The notes under the pieces were generated by a model that did not search any database, had not been told where the DNA came from, and saw only the letters and a program-made list of their open reading frames with translations. The translations under genes and the position numbers were made by a program. Shown here piece by piece: positions 38,051-47,689 of a stretch of DNA of 64,000 nucleotides. Each line of letters starts with the position of its first letter. Position 1 is the stretch's first letter. The DNA is from Caulobacteraceae bacterium (GTDB lineage Bacteria > Pseudomonadota > Alphaproteobacteria > Caulobacterales > Caulobacteraceae), in contig CANJLQ010000010.1 of the NCBI GenBank assembly GCA_947475735.1, forward strand, positions 1 to 64,000, in the 5' to 3' direction.

Positions 38051-40504
38051 ATGCGGTTCCTGGACGAGCATCGCCGTCGACCGGCGGCCCTGGCGGACCA
38101 TCTGCCCTGGGCGGCGCTGGTTGCCCCCGGGGTGGTGCTGAACAAGGACGGTTCCTTCACCTCGGGCTTTCGTTTCAGAGGGCCGGATCTGGAATCCTCG
38201 ACCGAGGACGAGCTGATGGCGGTGCGCGCCCGGCTCAACAACGCCCTCAAGCGCCTCGGCACCGGCTGGTGCTTGCATGTGGAGGCCAGCCGCCGCCCTG
38301 CCGCCGCCTATCCCGACGGCGAGATCGAGGTCGAGGCGGCATGGCTGGTCGACGCCGAGCGCCGCGCCCTGTTCGAGGGGGCCGACCCCGCATTCGAAAC
38401 CGATTTCCGCGCCGCCCTGACCTGGCTCCCGCCGATGGATGACGCGCGTCGGATGGAGCGCTGGCTGTTCGACGGCCTTGAGAAGGGCGGGCGGGACTGG
38501 CGCACGGCGCTGGACACCTTCCGCCGCGAGGCCGGCGGGGTGCTCGACCTCCTGACCGACGCATTGCCGGAAGTGGAGGCGCTGGACGATCAGGCCCTGC
38601 TGACCTGGCTGCACGACTGCGTCTCGCCCAAGGCCTTCGCCGTCCGGCCGCCCGAGACGCCGATGTTCCTCGACGCCTGGCTGACCGACGCGGGCCTCAC
38701 TGGCGGCGTGGCGCCCAGGCTCGGGGACCGCTGGCTGAAGGTGGTGTCCGTCCGGGGCCTGCCGTCCACGACGCGGCCCGGCCTCCTCGATGCGCTTGGG
38801 TCGCTGCCCTTCCCCTATCGCTGGAGCGCGCGGTGGATCGGGCTCGACAAGGCCGAGGCCGAGCGGGAGATCGTCAAGCTGCGGAAGCGCTGGTTCGCCA
38901 AGCGCAAGGGCGTCGGAACCCTGCTGCGCGAAGCCATCACCAAGGAAGAGGTTCCGCTCCTTGACACCGACGCCGCCTCAAAGACCGAGGAGTGCGACGG
39001 CGCGCTGGAGGCCCTGGGGGCCGAAGCCTGCGCCTTCGGCTATCTGACCCTGACCGTCACGGTGATGGATACGAGCGAAGCGGTCGCCGCCGAAAAGGCC
39101 CGCGCCATCGAGGCGGCGCTGAACGCCCAGGGCCTAGTCGCAAGGATCGAGGATCTGAACGCCGTCGAGGCCTGGCTCGGCTCTCTGCCTGGCGAACCCT
39201 ATGCCGACGTGCGCCGCCCCTTGGTCTCGACCCTGAACCTGGCCGATCTGTTGCCGATCTCGGCGGTCTGGGCCGGGCCGGCGATGGACGCCAATCTGGA
39301 CGGTCCGCCACTGGCCGTGGCCCGGACGACGGGCTCCACCCCGTTCCGCCTGGTGCTCCATGTCGGCGACGTCGGCCATGCGATGGTCGTGGGCCCCACC
39401 GGCTCGGGCAAGTCGGCGCTGCTGTCCTTCCTGGCCCTCCAATGGTTCCGCTACCCAGGCGCGCGGGTGGTGTTCTTCGACAAGGGGCGTTCGGCCCGCG
39501 CCGCGACCCTGGCGGCCGGCGGACGCTGGCGGGCCCTGGAGGCGGGGACGCCCTTCACTCTGCAACCGCTGGCCCGGGTCGATCAGGAGCCGGAGCGGGC
39601 CTGGGCGGCCGAATGGCTGGCCGAGACCTGCAAACTGGCCGGGCTCGACCCCAGCCCGCGCCTTCGCGAAGAGATCTGGATCGCCCTTGCGGCGCTGACG
39701 GACGCGCCGGTCGCGCAGCGGACTCTGACGGTGTTCTGCGCCCTGGTGCAGGACCGGGCGGTGGCCGCCGCGCTGGAACCCCTGACCCTGAAGGGTCCGC
39801 ACGGCGCCCTGCTGGATGGGGCGTTCGAGGCGCTGGAGCCGACCCGGTTCGACACCTTCGAGCTGGAAAGCCTGATGGCGACGCCGTCGGCGGTGGCCCC
39901 GGTGCTCTCGGCCCTGTTCCATCATCTGGAGCGGGAGTTCGACGGCCGCCCGACCATGCTGATCCTGGACGAGGCCTGGCTGTTCCTCGGCGAGACGGCC
40001 TTCGCCGCCAAGATCCGCGAATGGCTGAAGACGCTGAGGAAGAAGCGCGTCGCCGTGGTGTTCGCCACCCAGTCGCTGGACGACATCGCCGCCTCGCCGA
40101 TCGCGTCCAGCCTGATCGAGAGCTGCCCGACCCAGGTGTTCCTGCCCAATCCCCGGGCGCTGGAGCCGTCCTCGGCCGACCTCTATCGCGGCTTCGGCCT
40201 CAACCGCCGCCAGCTGGAGCTGATCGCCTTCGCCACGCCCAAGCGCGCCTACTACTGGCGTCAGCCCCGGGGCCGTCGGCTGTTCGATCTGAAGTTGTCA
40301 GGCGTCGGTCTCGCGCTCTGCGGCGCGTCCTCGCCCGAGGACCAGACCCTGATCGACGACGTGCTGGAGCAGCTCGGCGACACCCACGCCGATCCGTCCG
40401 CCTTCGCCCGTGAATTCCTCAAAGCCAAGGGAGTGACCCATGTGGACGCCATCTTCGATTCAATGGGCTTGGACGCTTTCGACCTGCCCATCGCGGCGGA
40501 GTAG
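38051..40504 (+). CDS. trbE: Conjugal transfer ATPase TrbE (VirB4-like)
   Basis: An 817-residue VirB4/TrbE ATPase with Walker A GPTGSGKSALL (about 448-458) and Walker B MLILDEAWLFL (about 636-646), plus FATQSLDDI, which is typical of the family. It energises pilus biogenesis and transfer. The start ATG is 7 bases after the trbD stop, with GAGG upstream. The 3' end overlaps trbJ by 65 bases. Confidence 0.92.
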   Translation: MRFLDEHRRRPAALADHLPWAALVAPGVVLNKDGSFTSGFRFRGPDLESSTEDELMAVRARLNNALKRLGTGWCLHVEASRRPAAAYPDGEIEVEAAWLVDAERRALFEGADPAFETDFRAALTWLPPMDDARRMERWLFDGLEKGGRDWRTALDTFRREAGGVLDLLTDALPEVEALDDQALLTWLHDCVSPKAFAVRPPETPMFLDAWLTDAGLTGGVAPRLGDRWLKVVSVRGLPSTTRPGLLDALGSLPFPYRWSARWIGLDKAEAEREIVKLRKRWFAKRKGVGTLLREAITKEEVPLLDTDAASKTEECDGALEALGAEACAFGYLTLTVTVMDTSEAVAAEKARAIEAALNAQGLVARIEDLNAVEAWLGSLPGEPYADVRRPLVSTLNLADLLPISAVWAGPAMDANLDGPPLAVARTTGSTPFRLVLHVGDVGHAMVVGPTGSGKSALLSFLALQWFRYPGARVVFFDKGRSARAATLAAGGRWRALEAGTPFTLQPLARVDQEPERAWAAEWLAETCKLAGLDPSPRLREEIWIALAALTDAPVAQRTLTVFCALVQDRAVAAALEPLTLKGPHGALLDGAFEALEPTRFDTFELESLMATPSAVAPVLSALFHHLEREFDGRPTMLILDEAWLFLGETAFAAKIREWLKTLRKKRVAVVFATQSLDDIAASPIASSLIESCPTQVFLPNPRALEPSSADLYRGFGLNRRQLELIAFATPKRAYYWRQPRGRRLFDLKLSGVGLALCGASSPEDQTLIDDVLEQLGDTHADPSAFAREFLKAKGVTHVDAIFDSMGLDAFDLPIAAE

Positions 40505-41255
40505 GGGGCTCCTGCTCGCCGGCCTCGCCATCACCCTGGCGGCCTGTTCCGAGCCCGAGGCGGCGAAAGCGAACCCACCGCCCAATCCGCCGCCCGCCCC
40601 GCCGCAGGCCGTGGTGTTCGACCCGCGCAATCACATCGAGAACGCGCTTCAGGCCTCGAGGCAACTCGACAGTCTCGCCAACGAGGCCCGGATGCTGGCC
40701 AACCAGGCCCGTGAGCTGGCCGCCTCGCCCTACAGCCATCTGGGCGAGACCACCTCCACCCTGCGCGACATCGGCGAGCTGGCCCGGAATGTCCGGGGCG
40801 TCGCCTCGACCGTCACCCAGCTCGAAGACCAGTTCACCGAGCTCTATCCGACCGCCGTCGAGGGCCTGGATCCCGCCAATGCCTTGCAGCAGAGCCAGCG
40901 TCGGACGACGGCGGCGCGCGAGACGGCGCAGGACCTGGCCCGCACCGCCGCCGAACTGGAGCGGCTGAGCCAGGGACGGGACCGGCGTCTTCAGGGCGCC
41001 CTGTCGGCCAGCGAACGGGCCGAGGGCCAGACGGCCGCTATCCAGTCCTCGACCCAGATCCTCGCCGTCCTGGCCGAAGACCTCAGCTCGATGCGCACCA
41101 TCATGCTCGCCCAGTCGCGGCTGATGGCCGAGGAGACGGCGCGGACGGCGGCGGAACGCGCCGCCGGGGCCGAGGCCCGCCGTCAGTTCTGGGGCCGGGA
41201 CGGTGCAACGCCGGCCGCGCCGAGCTTTAACCCGCTGCCGAACGCGCGGAACTGA
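40440..41255 (+). CDS. trbJ: TrbJ-like (VirB5-type) lipoprotein
   Basis: A 271-residue protein in the TrbJ position. The N-terminus has a lipoprotein signal (GLLLAGLAITLAACSEPE), then a Pro-rich linker and a coiled-coil helical body (HIENALQASRQLDSLANEARMLANQARELA, SSTQILAVLAEDLSSMRTIMLAQSRL), as expected of a VirB5/TrbJ pilus-tip or channel protein. Start ATG 40440 lies inside trbE with GGGAG 7 bases upstream; no later start exists before the signal sequence, so the 65-base overlap is real. It is slightly longer than typical TrbJ because of the linker. Confidence 0.82.
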   Translation: MWTPSSIQWAWTLSTCPSRRSRGLLLAGLAITLAACSEPEAAKANPPPNPPPAPPQAVVFDPRNHIENALQASRQLDSLANEARMLANQARELAASPYSHLGETTSTLRDIGELARNVRGVASTVTQLEDQFTELYPTAVEGLDPANALQQSQRRTTAARETAQDLARTAAELERLSQGRDRRLQGALSASERAEGQTAAIQSSTQILAVLAEDLSSMRTIMLAQSRLMAEETARTAAERAAGAEARRQFWGRDGATPAAPSFNPLPNARN

Positions 41256-41268
41256 GGGCGCGAAGATC

Positions 41269-42666
41269 ATGGCAGTCAGCCCGGAGACGACCAATGAGCT
41301 GATGGTGGTGTTCTCCAACACCGTCTCGGCCGGGTTCAACGCCCTGCAAGGCGCGGTCAATGGCGTGTTCGGGCTGATGATCGTCCTCGTCGTGGCCCTG
41401 ACCGCGATCCAGTGGTTGCTGTCTCCCAACAGGGAGATCCTAGCGTCCGGATTCGGCAAGATCCTGCTGATCGGGTTTTTCGCCTATGTCATCAATGACT
41501 GGCACGCCCTGTCAGAGACTCTCTACGCGGGCTTTATCGAACTGGGTCTGACGGCGGGCGGCGGTTCGCTCTCTCAGGGCGAGTTCCTCAACCCCGGCGC
41601 CATTCTCCAGCAGGGTTGGGAAATCGTGAAGGCGCTGGGCGAGACCCCGGCGCCAGTGAACAACCCGCTCGACGTCGCCGGCAATCTGACGGACGCCCTG
41701 ATCCTGGGCCTGGCGATGATCGGCATCATGCTGGCGTTCGGGATCCTAGCCCTCCAGATCATCGTCACCCTGCTCGAGTTCAAGATCGTCACCCTGGGCG
41801 GCTTCGTGCTCCTGCCGTTCGGCATCTGGTCCAAGTCCGCATTCCTGGCCGAACGGCCGCTCGGCTATGTCGTCTCCTCGGGCCTGAAGGTCCTGGCCCT
41901 GGCCATCGTGGTCTCGGGCGCACGGACGGTGTTCGATCAGCTCCAGCCTTCCGCCAATCCCGACCTCTACGAAGCCCTGACCATCCTGGTGGCCTCGATG
42001 CTGCTCGCCATGCTGGCCATATTCATCCCCAATCTGGCCTCGGCCCTGGTGACGGGAGGCCCGGCGCTGGGCGCCGGCTCGGCCGTCACCGGCGCGCTGG
42101 CCGTCGGCGGGGCGGGGCTGCTCGCCGGCGCGGGGGTCGCGGGCGCGGGCGCGGCCGCCGGTGGCGCGGCCTCCCGGGTCGCCGGGTCCGCCCGTGCCGC
42201 CGCCGGCGCGGGGGCAGGACGACCGCCCACCCCGCCCTCGGCCTCGCCGCGCCCGTCGAACGACAATCCCTCGCCGCCCGGGCCGCGTTCGCCCACGTCA
42301 GGATCCGCATCCAATCCCTGGGCCGCGACCCGATCCGCCTCTGGCCCCTCCGGCGTCGCCGAGCCGGCGACCGCCTGGACCGGCACGCCACAGAAGGACA
42401 GCGCGCCATCCGCCACCGAAGGCGATCCCGGCCAGGCGGCCCCCGCCCGCCCCGCCGCCCAGATCAACGACGAAGCCGAGGCTGCACGCCGCGCCTTCCA
42501 CAAAGCGGCGGGCGCAACCGCAACCTCGGGTCAAACGGCAGGCCGCCCTGCGGCCCGTGCGGCGGCGATGCAGGCGTTTTTTGTCGCTAACCACGGGCGG
42601 GGGCTGTTGCCCGCCGGCGAGACCAGCGGGGCGGTGTCGCCCAGCCTTAGATCGGAGGAGACCTGA
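41269..42666 (+). CDS. trbL: Conjugal transfer protein TrbL (VirB6-like)
   Basis: A 465-residue polytopic membrane protein with at least five helices in its first 290 residues (MIVLVVALTAIQWLL, LILGLAMIGIMLAFGILALQIIVTLLEF, ALTILVASMLLAMLAIFIPNLASALV), then a Gly/Ala-rich helix and a long Pro/Ser/Ala-rich C-terminal tail. It forms part of the inner-membrane channel. It starts 13 bases after trbJ. Confidence 0.88.
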   Translation: MAVSPETTNELMVVFSNTVSAGFNALQGAVNGVFGLMIVLVVALTAIQWLLSPNREILASGFGKILLIGFFAYVINDWHALSETLYAGFIELGLTAGGGSLSQGEFLNPGAILQQGWEIVKALGETPAPVNNPLDVAGNLTDALILGLAMIGIMLAFGILALQIIVTLLEFKIVTLGGFVLLPFGIWSKSAFLAERPLGYVVSSGLKVLALAIVVSGARTVFDQLQPSANPDLYEALTILVASMLLAMLAIFIPNLASALVTGGPALGAGSAVTGALAVGGAGLLAGAGVAGAGAAAGGAASRVAGSARAAAGAGAGRPPTPPSASPRPSNDNPSPPGPRSPTSGSASNPWAATRSASGPSGVAEPATAWTGTPQKDSAPSATEGDPGQAAPARPAAQINDEAEAARRAFHKAAGATATSGQTAGRPAARAAAMQAFFVANHGRGLLPAGETSGAVSPSLRSEET

Positions 42667-42668
42667 TC

Positions 42669-43352
42669 ATGCATCCCTTCTTCAAACCCAAACGGGCTTT
42701 GGCGTCCGCGCCGGAGAGCACGCCCTATCAGCGCGCCGGCCAGGTCTGGGACGACCGCATGGGTCTGTCGCTGGCCCATGCCCGGAACTGGCGGCGCATC
42801 GCCCTGGCCAATCTGGTGCTGGCAGGCTTTCTGGGCGCGGGCTGGTGGGTCCAGGCCGACCGGGCCGTGGTCAAGCCCTTCGTGGTCGAGGTCTCCGATC
42901 TGGGCCAGACCCAGCGCATCACTGCGATCGGCGGGCGTTACGAGCCGACCGAGGCCCAGACGGGCAGAGCACTGGCCGACTGGATCCGCGATGTCCGGTC
43001 CAAGTCGATCGACCCCATCGTCATCCGTCAGAACTGGCTGCGCGCCTATGACCTGGTCACGCCCAAGGCCGCGTCGTTCCTGAACAGCTGGGCCCAGGCG
43101 CATGACCCCTTCGCCGAGGTCGGACGAGAGGCGGTGAATGTCGAGGTGCTCAACGTCGTGCGTCGCACCGAGCGCACCTATGACCTGCAGTGGCGCGAGA
43201 CCCGCTTCATCAACGGCCAGGCCGCCGGGACCGAACGCTGGCGCGCCCTGATCACCACCACCCTTCAGCCGCCTCGCACCGAGGCCGAGCTGATGAAAAA
43301 TCCCCTGGGACTGAAAATCGAGGACGTGTCATGGACCCCCGACGCCTCTTGA
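42669..43352 (+). CDS. trbF: Conjugal transfer protein TrbF (VirB8-like)
   Basis: A 227-residue bitopic protein: cytoplasmic N-terminus, a membrane helix (IALANLVLAGFLGAGWWVQ) and a periplasmic NTF2-like VirB8 domain (RYEPTEAQTGRALADWIRDVRSKSIDPIVIRQNW, LQWRETRFINGQAAGTERWRALI). It is an assembly factor of the secretion core. It overlaps trbG by 22 bases. Confidence 0.9.
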   Translation: MHPFFKPKRALASAPESTPYQRAGQVWDDRMGLSLAHARNWRRIALANLVLAGFLGAGWWVQADRAVVKPFVVEVSDLGQTQRITAIGGRYEPTEAQTGRALADWIRDVRSKSIDPIVIRQNWLRAYDLVTPKAASFLNSWAQAHDPFAEVGREAVNVEVLNVVRRTERTYDLQWRETRFINGQAAGTERWRALITTTLQPPRTEAELMKNPLGLKIEDVSWTPDAS

Positions 43353-44461
43353 GCCTGGCCGCCTGCGGCCTCCTCCTCTCCGGCTGTGCCCTTATCCGCC
43401 CCTTCAGCGGCGGCGGCGAGGCGCCGCTGCCGGAGGTTCCGCGGTTGGCTCCGGCGGCGGTGAGCCTCCCGGTCGCCCGCGTCCTGCCTTCGAGCCCGAC
43501 GGAGCGGGCCTATCTCGATGTCGTTGCGGGTGTCGACGCCGGCGTCAATGTCGTGGCTCAGGGCGACGCGGTCGAGGATGAGGCGGTCGCGCCGGACGCT
43601 CCCGCTTTGCTCGGTGCACCGCCAGTCGATCAGCCGCCGGAACCCGCCCCTCGGCCGCAACCCGTCGTCGGCCCGACCGCCATCGCCGCGGCCAATGCCG
43701 AAGCCCGCGCCGCCTCGAGCTCCGACAGTTTCGTCGGCGGTGTGCAGGTGTTCTCCTACGACCCGGGTCGCGTCTATGAGATCTGGGCCGCGCCGCTGCG
43801 GGTCACGACCTTGACCCTGGCCCCTGGCGAGACGGTCACCTCCAAGGCCGCCGGCGATACGGTGCGCTGGCAGATCGGCGAGGCCAGTTCCGGCTCGGGC
43901 CCCAACCAGCGCGCCCATGTGCTGCTCAAGCCGCTCGAACGGGGACTGGAGACCAACCTCGTCCTGACGACCTCGCAGCGGGTGTATTTCCTGCAGCTGA
44001 AGAGCGGCTCGCCGGACGGGTTCAACGCCGCCGTCGCCTGGGACATCGGCGCGGTCATCCCTCCGGGCGGGGCAGGGGCCTTTGGCGGCGTGGAGGAGCG
44101 GGTCGCCGATCCCGTGGCCACCCCAAGCGGACCGTTGGACGCTCGCTACCGCATCGATCCGCGCGGCCGGGCCCCGCGCTGGACGCCGACCGCTGTGTTC
44201 AATGACGGGACGCGGACCTTCATAAGCTTCTCGCCCGATCTGCAGGTCGATGAGGCACCCGCCCTGTTCGTCATCGCCCCCGACGGCGAGGCGCAGATGG
44301 TCAACTATCGCCAGCAGGGCGGTCTGTTCGTCGTCGATCGGGTGTTTGACCGGGCGGAGCTGCGGCTCGGCGACCGCCGCCCGCAGACCGTCCGGCTCCA
44401 ACGCCTCGGCAGCGCCGATCGCATCGGTCGCACCGACCGCGTCGCGGGAGGCCGCTCATGA
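43331..44461 (+). CDS. trbG: Conjugal transfer protein TrbG (VirB9-like)
   Basis: A 376-residue lipoprotein (LAACGLLLSGCALI) with a VirB9-type pattern: FSYDPGRVYEIWAAPLRVTTLTLAPGE near residue 140 and the C-terminal PTAVFNDGTRTFISFSPDLQ and NYRQQGGLFVVDRVFDRAELRLG. It forms the outer-membrane core ring with TrbI. The start is chosen at ATG 43331 (GAGGA 5 bases upstream). The N-terminal 110 residues form a longer linker than in VirB9. Confidence 0.9.
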   Translation: MDPRRLLSLAACGLLLSGCALIRPFSGGGEAPLPEVPRLAPAAVSLPVARVLPSSPTERAYLDVVAGVDAGVNVVAQGDAVEDEAVAPDAPALLGAPPVDQPPEPAPRPQPVVGPTAIAAANAEARAASSSDSFVGGVQVFSYDPGRVYEIWAAPLRVTTLTLAPGETVTSKAAGDTVRWQIGEASSGSGPNQRAHVLLKPLERGLETNLVLTTSQRVYFLQLKSGSPDGFNAAVAWDIGAVIPPGGAGAFGGVEERVADPVATPSGPLDARYRIDPRGRAPRWTPTAVFNDGTRTFISFSPDLQVDEAPALFVIAPDGEAQMVNYRQQGGLFVVDRVFDRAELRLGDRRPQTVRLQRLGSADRIGRTDRVAGGRS

Positions 44462-45618
44462 CCGACCCCATCCATCCCGACTCGCCCCTGCCCAAGGCGC
44501 CGCCGCCGGGTCTGTCGACGCGGGCCCCGCGACCCACCGCCGTGCGCCTGCGTAAATCCGTGGTGCAGGTCGTGGTGATCGGCGCCGCCGCGTTGCTTTC
44601 GGGCTCTCTGGCCTGGGCCTTTGTGGTCCAGCCCGAGCTTCGGGCGAATGCGCGAGAACGCGTCGAGGAAGGAAGGCTCGACGAGGCGCGCGGTACGGTT
44701 CGGCCCGCCGATGTGGTGACCGATCAGCCGTCCAGCTACGACCGCCTCACACCGGGCGATCAACTGCCCGAGCCCCGCACGCGGTCGGGTGAGTCCGAGC
44801 CGGCCGTGGCTGCCACGCGCGCCACGGACCGGGTGCGCTCGCCGGACTACGGTTACGCCACAGCCCCCGCGCCTTCCGTCCCTCGCGGCCGCAGTGTGGC
44901 CCAGGAGGCCGCCGGGTCGGGCTTGTTCTTCGGCGGCGGACCGGGCGCGCAGGCAGGGGGCGGCGCCCCGTCGGCCAGCGGCGCGTCGTCCGCCGGCCCG
45001 GGTCGGGACTACGGCGCCGTCTACAACGGCCACGCCCTGATGAATCCTCTGTCGCCCTTCGAGCTGAAGGCGGGGGCCATTGTGCCGGCGGCGCTCCTGA
45101 CCGGGATCGACACCTCTCGCACGGGTCCCGTCGTGGCGACCGTGACCCAGAACGTCTTCGATACCGTCAGCGGCCGCCACCTGCTCTTGCCACAGGGCAC
45201 TCGTCTGATCGGTCGTCACGACGGCGAGAGCAGCTACGGCGACCGCCGGGCCTTCCTGACCTGGGAGCGGCTGATCCTGCCCAATGGCAAGAGCCTGATC
45301 CTGACCGAGGAACCCGGGGTCGACGCGCAAGGCGCGGTGGGGGTCCAAGGGCGAGTCGACCGGAGGCTCTTCCCATTGGCGGTCGCCACCCTGTTCGCCG
45401 GGGCCATCACCACCCTCGGCCAGATCGCGCGCGACGACGATGACGGCGGCGGCCTGCTCGGCGATGTGGGCGATGCCACGGCGATCGAGGGCGCGCGGGT
45501 CGGCGGCAGTCTGATCGACCGCGAGCTTCAGGTGCGCCCGTCCATCCGTCTGCGCGCCGGTGCACCGGTGCGGGTGCTGATCACCCGGGACCTGATCCTG
45601 GAGCCCTACCGGCCATGA
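44458..45618 (+). CDS. trbI: Conjugal transfer protein TrbI (VirB10-like)
   Basis: A 386-residue protein: cytoplasmic Pro-rich N-terminus, membrane helix (VVQVVVIGAAALLSGSLAWAFVV), flexible periplasmic linker, and a C-terminal TrbI domain (FELKAGAIVPAALLTGIDTSRTG, HLLLPQGTRLIGRHDGESSYGDRRAFLTWERL). It spans the envelope and links the inner-membrane ATPases to the outer core. Four-base overlaps join it to trbG and traF. Confidence 0.92.
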   Translation: MTDPIHPDSPLPKAPPPGLSTRAPRPTAVRLRKSVVQVVVIGAAALLSGSLAWAFVVQPELRANARERVEEGRLDEARGTVRPADVVTDQPSSYDRLTPGDQLPEPRTRSGESEPAVAATRATDRVRSPDYGYATAPAPSVPRGRSVAQEAAGSGLFFGGGPGAQAGGGAPSASGASSAGPGRDYGAVYNGHALMNPLSPFELKAGAIVPAALLTGIDTSRTGPVVATVTQNVFDTVSGRHLLLPQGTRLIGRHDGESSYGDRRAFLTWERLILPNGKSLILTEEPGVDAQGAVGVQGRVDRRLFPLAVATLFAGAITTLGQIARDDDDGGGLLGDVGDATAIEGARVGGSLIDRELQVRPSIRLRAGAPVRVLITRDLILEPYRP

Positions 45619-46127
45619 TGCTCTTCCTGCAGTACCGACAATGGGCCGCCTGGACGCTCATCCCGGTCGCCGGATTGGCCGTGATAGCGGCGTCCGCCAA
45701 CCGCGCTCCCGACCTGGCGCTCGTCAATGAGAGCCCTAGCCTTCCGGAGGGGCTCTATGTCCGACAGACCGGGGCTTCGATCGCGCCCGGCAGCGTGGTC
45801 GCCATCGCTCAGCCCCCCAGCATCCGGCCCTACCTGGCCAGCCTCGGCATGCCGGCCGAGGTGAAGCTGATAAAGCGTGTCGCGGCCGTCGGCGGCGACC
45901 GTATCTGCGCAGAAGACGGCGCGGTTCAAACGCCATTGAGGGTCTCGCCCGTCCTTGAGCATGACCGGCGCGGCGTCGCGCTGCCGGTTTGGCGCGGCTG
46001 CCGGACGCTCGCACCCGATGAGCTGTTCCTGCTCGGCGACACGCCGGGAAGTTTCGACAGCCGTTACTTCGGCCCGGTCCGCCGGTCCGAGGTCGACGGC
46101 GTCTACAAGGAGACCCTGACATGGTGA
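45615..46127 (+). CDS. traF: TraF-like S26 signal peptidase
   Basis: A 170-residue protease of the S26 family, with a membrane helix (TLIPVAGLAVIAASA), the catalytic serine motif SPSLPEGLYVR (Ser42) and general-base lysine in KLIKRVAAVGGD (Lys87), then LGDTPGSFDSRYFGPV. In RP4 and Tn4371-type systems TraF processes and cyclises the TrbC pilin. It overlaps the transglycosylase gene by 7 bases. Confidence 0.9.
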   Translation: MMLFLQYRQWAAWTLIPVAGLAVIAASANRAPDLALVNESPSLPEGLYVRQTGASIAPGSVVAIAQPPSIRPYLASLGMPAEVKLIKRVAAVGGDRICAEDGAVQTPLRVSPVLEHDRRGVALPVWRGCRTLAPDELFLLGDTPGSFDSRYFGPVRRSEVDGVYKETLTW

Positions 46128-46729
46128 GACGGACCCTCGTCACCCTCGCAGCCCTTCTCAGCGCCAGCACCGCCTCGGCCCAGACCGCTGACTGGCGCGC
46201 GGCGGGCGGCGATCTGTTCGCGGCCGTCGACACGGTCGAACCCGTCCTCGAGCCATCGGCCGAAGAACCACTGGACACGCCGCGTCTGGCTCCCCTCAGC
46301 CAGCCCTTCATGGCCGCGATCGCCGCGGCGGCGGAGCGGCACGGGCTGGATCCCAAGTTGCTGCATGCCTTGGTCGTGGTCGAAAGCGCCTATCGCAACG
46401 AGGCCTGTTCGCCCGTCGGTGCCTGCGGCCTCGCCCAGCTCATGCCCGGCACCGCCGCCGAGCTCGGTGTGCGCGACCGCTTCGACCCGGTCGAAAACCT
46501 GTCGGGCGGCGCGGCCTATCTGGCCAGGCAGATGCTGCGGTTCGGCGATCTTCGCCTGGCCCTGGCCGCGTATAACGCGGGCCCCGGTCGCGTCGCTCGG
46601 CTCGGCCGCATCCCCGACATCCGCGAGACCCAGGAGTATGTCGTCAGCGTGGTGGATTGCTATCTCGCCCTGACCGCTGGCCGTGGGGTGCGCAGTTCAC
46701 GAGAATGCCGGGCGGGAGGCGCACGATGA
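46121..46729 (+). CDS. Lytic transglycosylase (VirB1/TrbN-like)
   Basis: A 202-residue periplasmic protein: signal peptide (TLVTLAALLSASTASAQ) and an SLT domain with the catalytic Glu in ALVVVESAYRNEACS, GLAQLMPGTAAELG and LAAYNAGPGRV. It opens the peptidoglycan for the transfer apparatus. It is the last structural gene of the operon and overlaps the next small gene by four bases. Confidence 0.9.
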   Translation: MVRRTLVTLAALLSASTASAQTADWRAAGGDLFAAVDTVEPVLEPSAEEPLDTPRLAPLSQPFMAAIAAAAERHGLDPKLLHALVVVESAYRNEACSPVGACGLAQLMPGTAAELGVRDRFDPVENLSGGAAYLARQMLRFGDLRLALAAYNAGPGRVARLGRIPDIRETQEYVVSVVDCYLALTAGRGVRSSRECRAGGAR

Positions 46730-47004
46730 CCGCAGACCCCAAAGACGCTGACGCTGACGTTGAGCGGGATGACGACCTGCTCACCCGCAACCAGGCCTCC
46801 GAGTTCCTCCAGCGGTTCGGCATCCGCATGAAGCCGACCACCCTGGCGCGGGCCTGGTCGGTCGGCAACGGGCCGCCGTGTCGGCACATCCGCGGCAAGC
46901 CCCTCTATCCCCGCGGCGTGCTGCGCGGCTGGGCCGAGGCCCAGGATTCGGGCCTGCGCCGTGCGTCTTGGGAGAGGCCGGCAGACGAAAGGCGCGCGCC
47001 ATGA
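46726..47004 (+). CDS. Small HTH (MerR/excisionase-like) protein
   Basis: A 92-residue protein. LLTRNQASEFLQRFGIRMKPTTLARAWSVGNGPPCRHIRGKPLYPRGVLRGWAEAQ resembles the winged-helix fold of excisionase/MerR-type DNA-binding proteins (tolerance helix, then a G-x-P-x-x-x-I-R-G-K-x-x-Y wing). It is coupled to the transglycosylase gene and the next gene by ATGA overlaps. It may regulate transfer or excision; the target is unknown. Confidence 0.7.
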   Translation: MTADPKDADADVERDDDLLTRNQASEFLQRFGIRMKPTTLARAWSVGNGPPCRHIRGKPLYPRGVLRGWAEAQDSGLRRASWERPADERRAP

Positions 47005-47243
47005 CACGCCCGACATCTTCGCCTCGGCCCCGACACGCGACACCTGAGCGTCCGACGCTGGAGGGTTTGATGGCGAATCCGTCCACGAGTTTTTCGCTGA
47101 AGGCCGTACTCCTTTCGTGGGCTGGGCGGGATCCTATCGATGCTGCTAGAGATTCAGCAGTATTGGCGGCCGCCTTTGAGCGGCGCGCGGACGACCTCCT
47201 TGCCGAGCAGATCGCCGACCAGCACGCGGGAGTTGGATCGTGA
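47001..47243 (+). CDS. Hypothetical ICE protein
   Basis: An 80-residue protein, not recognised. It has an Arg/Pro-rich N-terminus and an Ala-rich amphipathic C-terminal helix (AARDSAVLAAAFERRADDLLAEQIADQH). The case for a real gene is its ATGA overlap with the previous gene and its overlap with the next start; it probably belongs to the tail of the transfer operon. Confidence 0.55.
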   Translation: MTRPTSSPRPRHATPERPTLEGLMANPSTSFSLKAVLLSWAGRDPIDAARDSAVLAAAFERRADDLLAEQIADQHAGVGS

Positions 47244-47641
47244 TGACCTCTGTGGACAGCGAGCGGACACCACCGCCTGGCGATCGCTTCCTTGGGTGGA
47301 AGACCGTCAAGAGCTTGACCGGCTTCAGTCGAACGACGGCCTGGCGACGGCAGAAGGCGGGAGACTTCCCGACACCGAGACAGATTTCGCCGGGTCGCGT
47401 GGGCTGGTTGGAGAGCGAGGTCAACGCCTGGCAGGCGTCCAGAGCGCCGCGTTCGGAATCCGAGCTTCCTGCCTTTCGAGTCGCTGAGCGTGAGGAGGAG
47501 GCGAAGGCGCTCGCGGCCTCAACGCCACAGAGGCGAGGGTCGCCGAACGCGGCCTCGCGGCCCAAGCCCGCCGATCCGATCCCGCAGGGGAAGCCTAAGC
47601 GGCGGTCGGTCGATGAGGCTCAGCGAGCCTTTGAGTTCTGA
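47243..47641 (+). CDS. AlpA-like DNA-binding protein
   Basis: A 132-residue protein with an AlpA-type HTH: GWKTVKSLTGFSRTTAWRRQKAGDFPTPRQISPGRVGWLESEVNAWQASR (about 18-67), followed by a charged, disordered C-terminus. AlpA proteins activate integrase or excision genes of prophages and ICEs. It lies last in the plus-strand run and faces the convergent abiE genes; a role in ICE excision is the best guess. Confidence 0.78.
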   Translation: MTSVDSERTPPPGDRFLGWKTVKSLTGFSRTTAWRRQKAGDFPTPRQISPGRVGWLESEVNAWQASRAPRSESELPAFRVAEREEEAKALAASTPQRRGSPNAASRPKPADPIPQGKPKRRSVDEAQRAFEF

Positions 47642-47689
47642 GGTCTTCCGCTGAGCCCGTCGGCATGCCCACCAAAAATCAAACCGTGT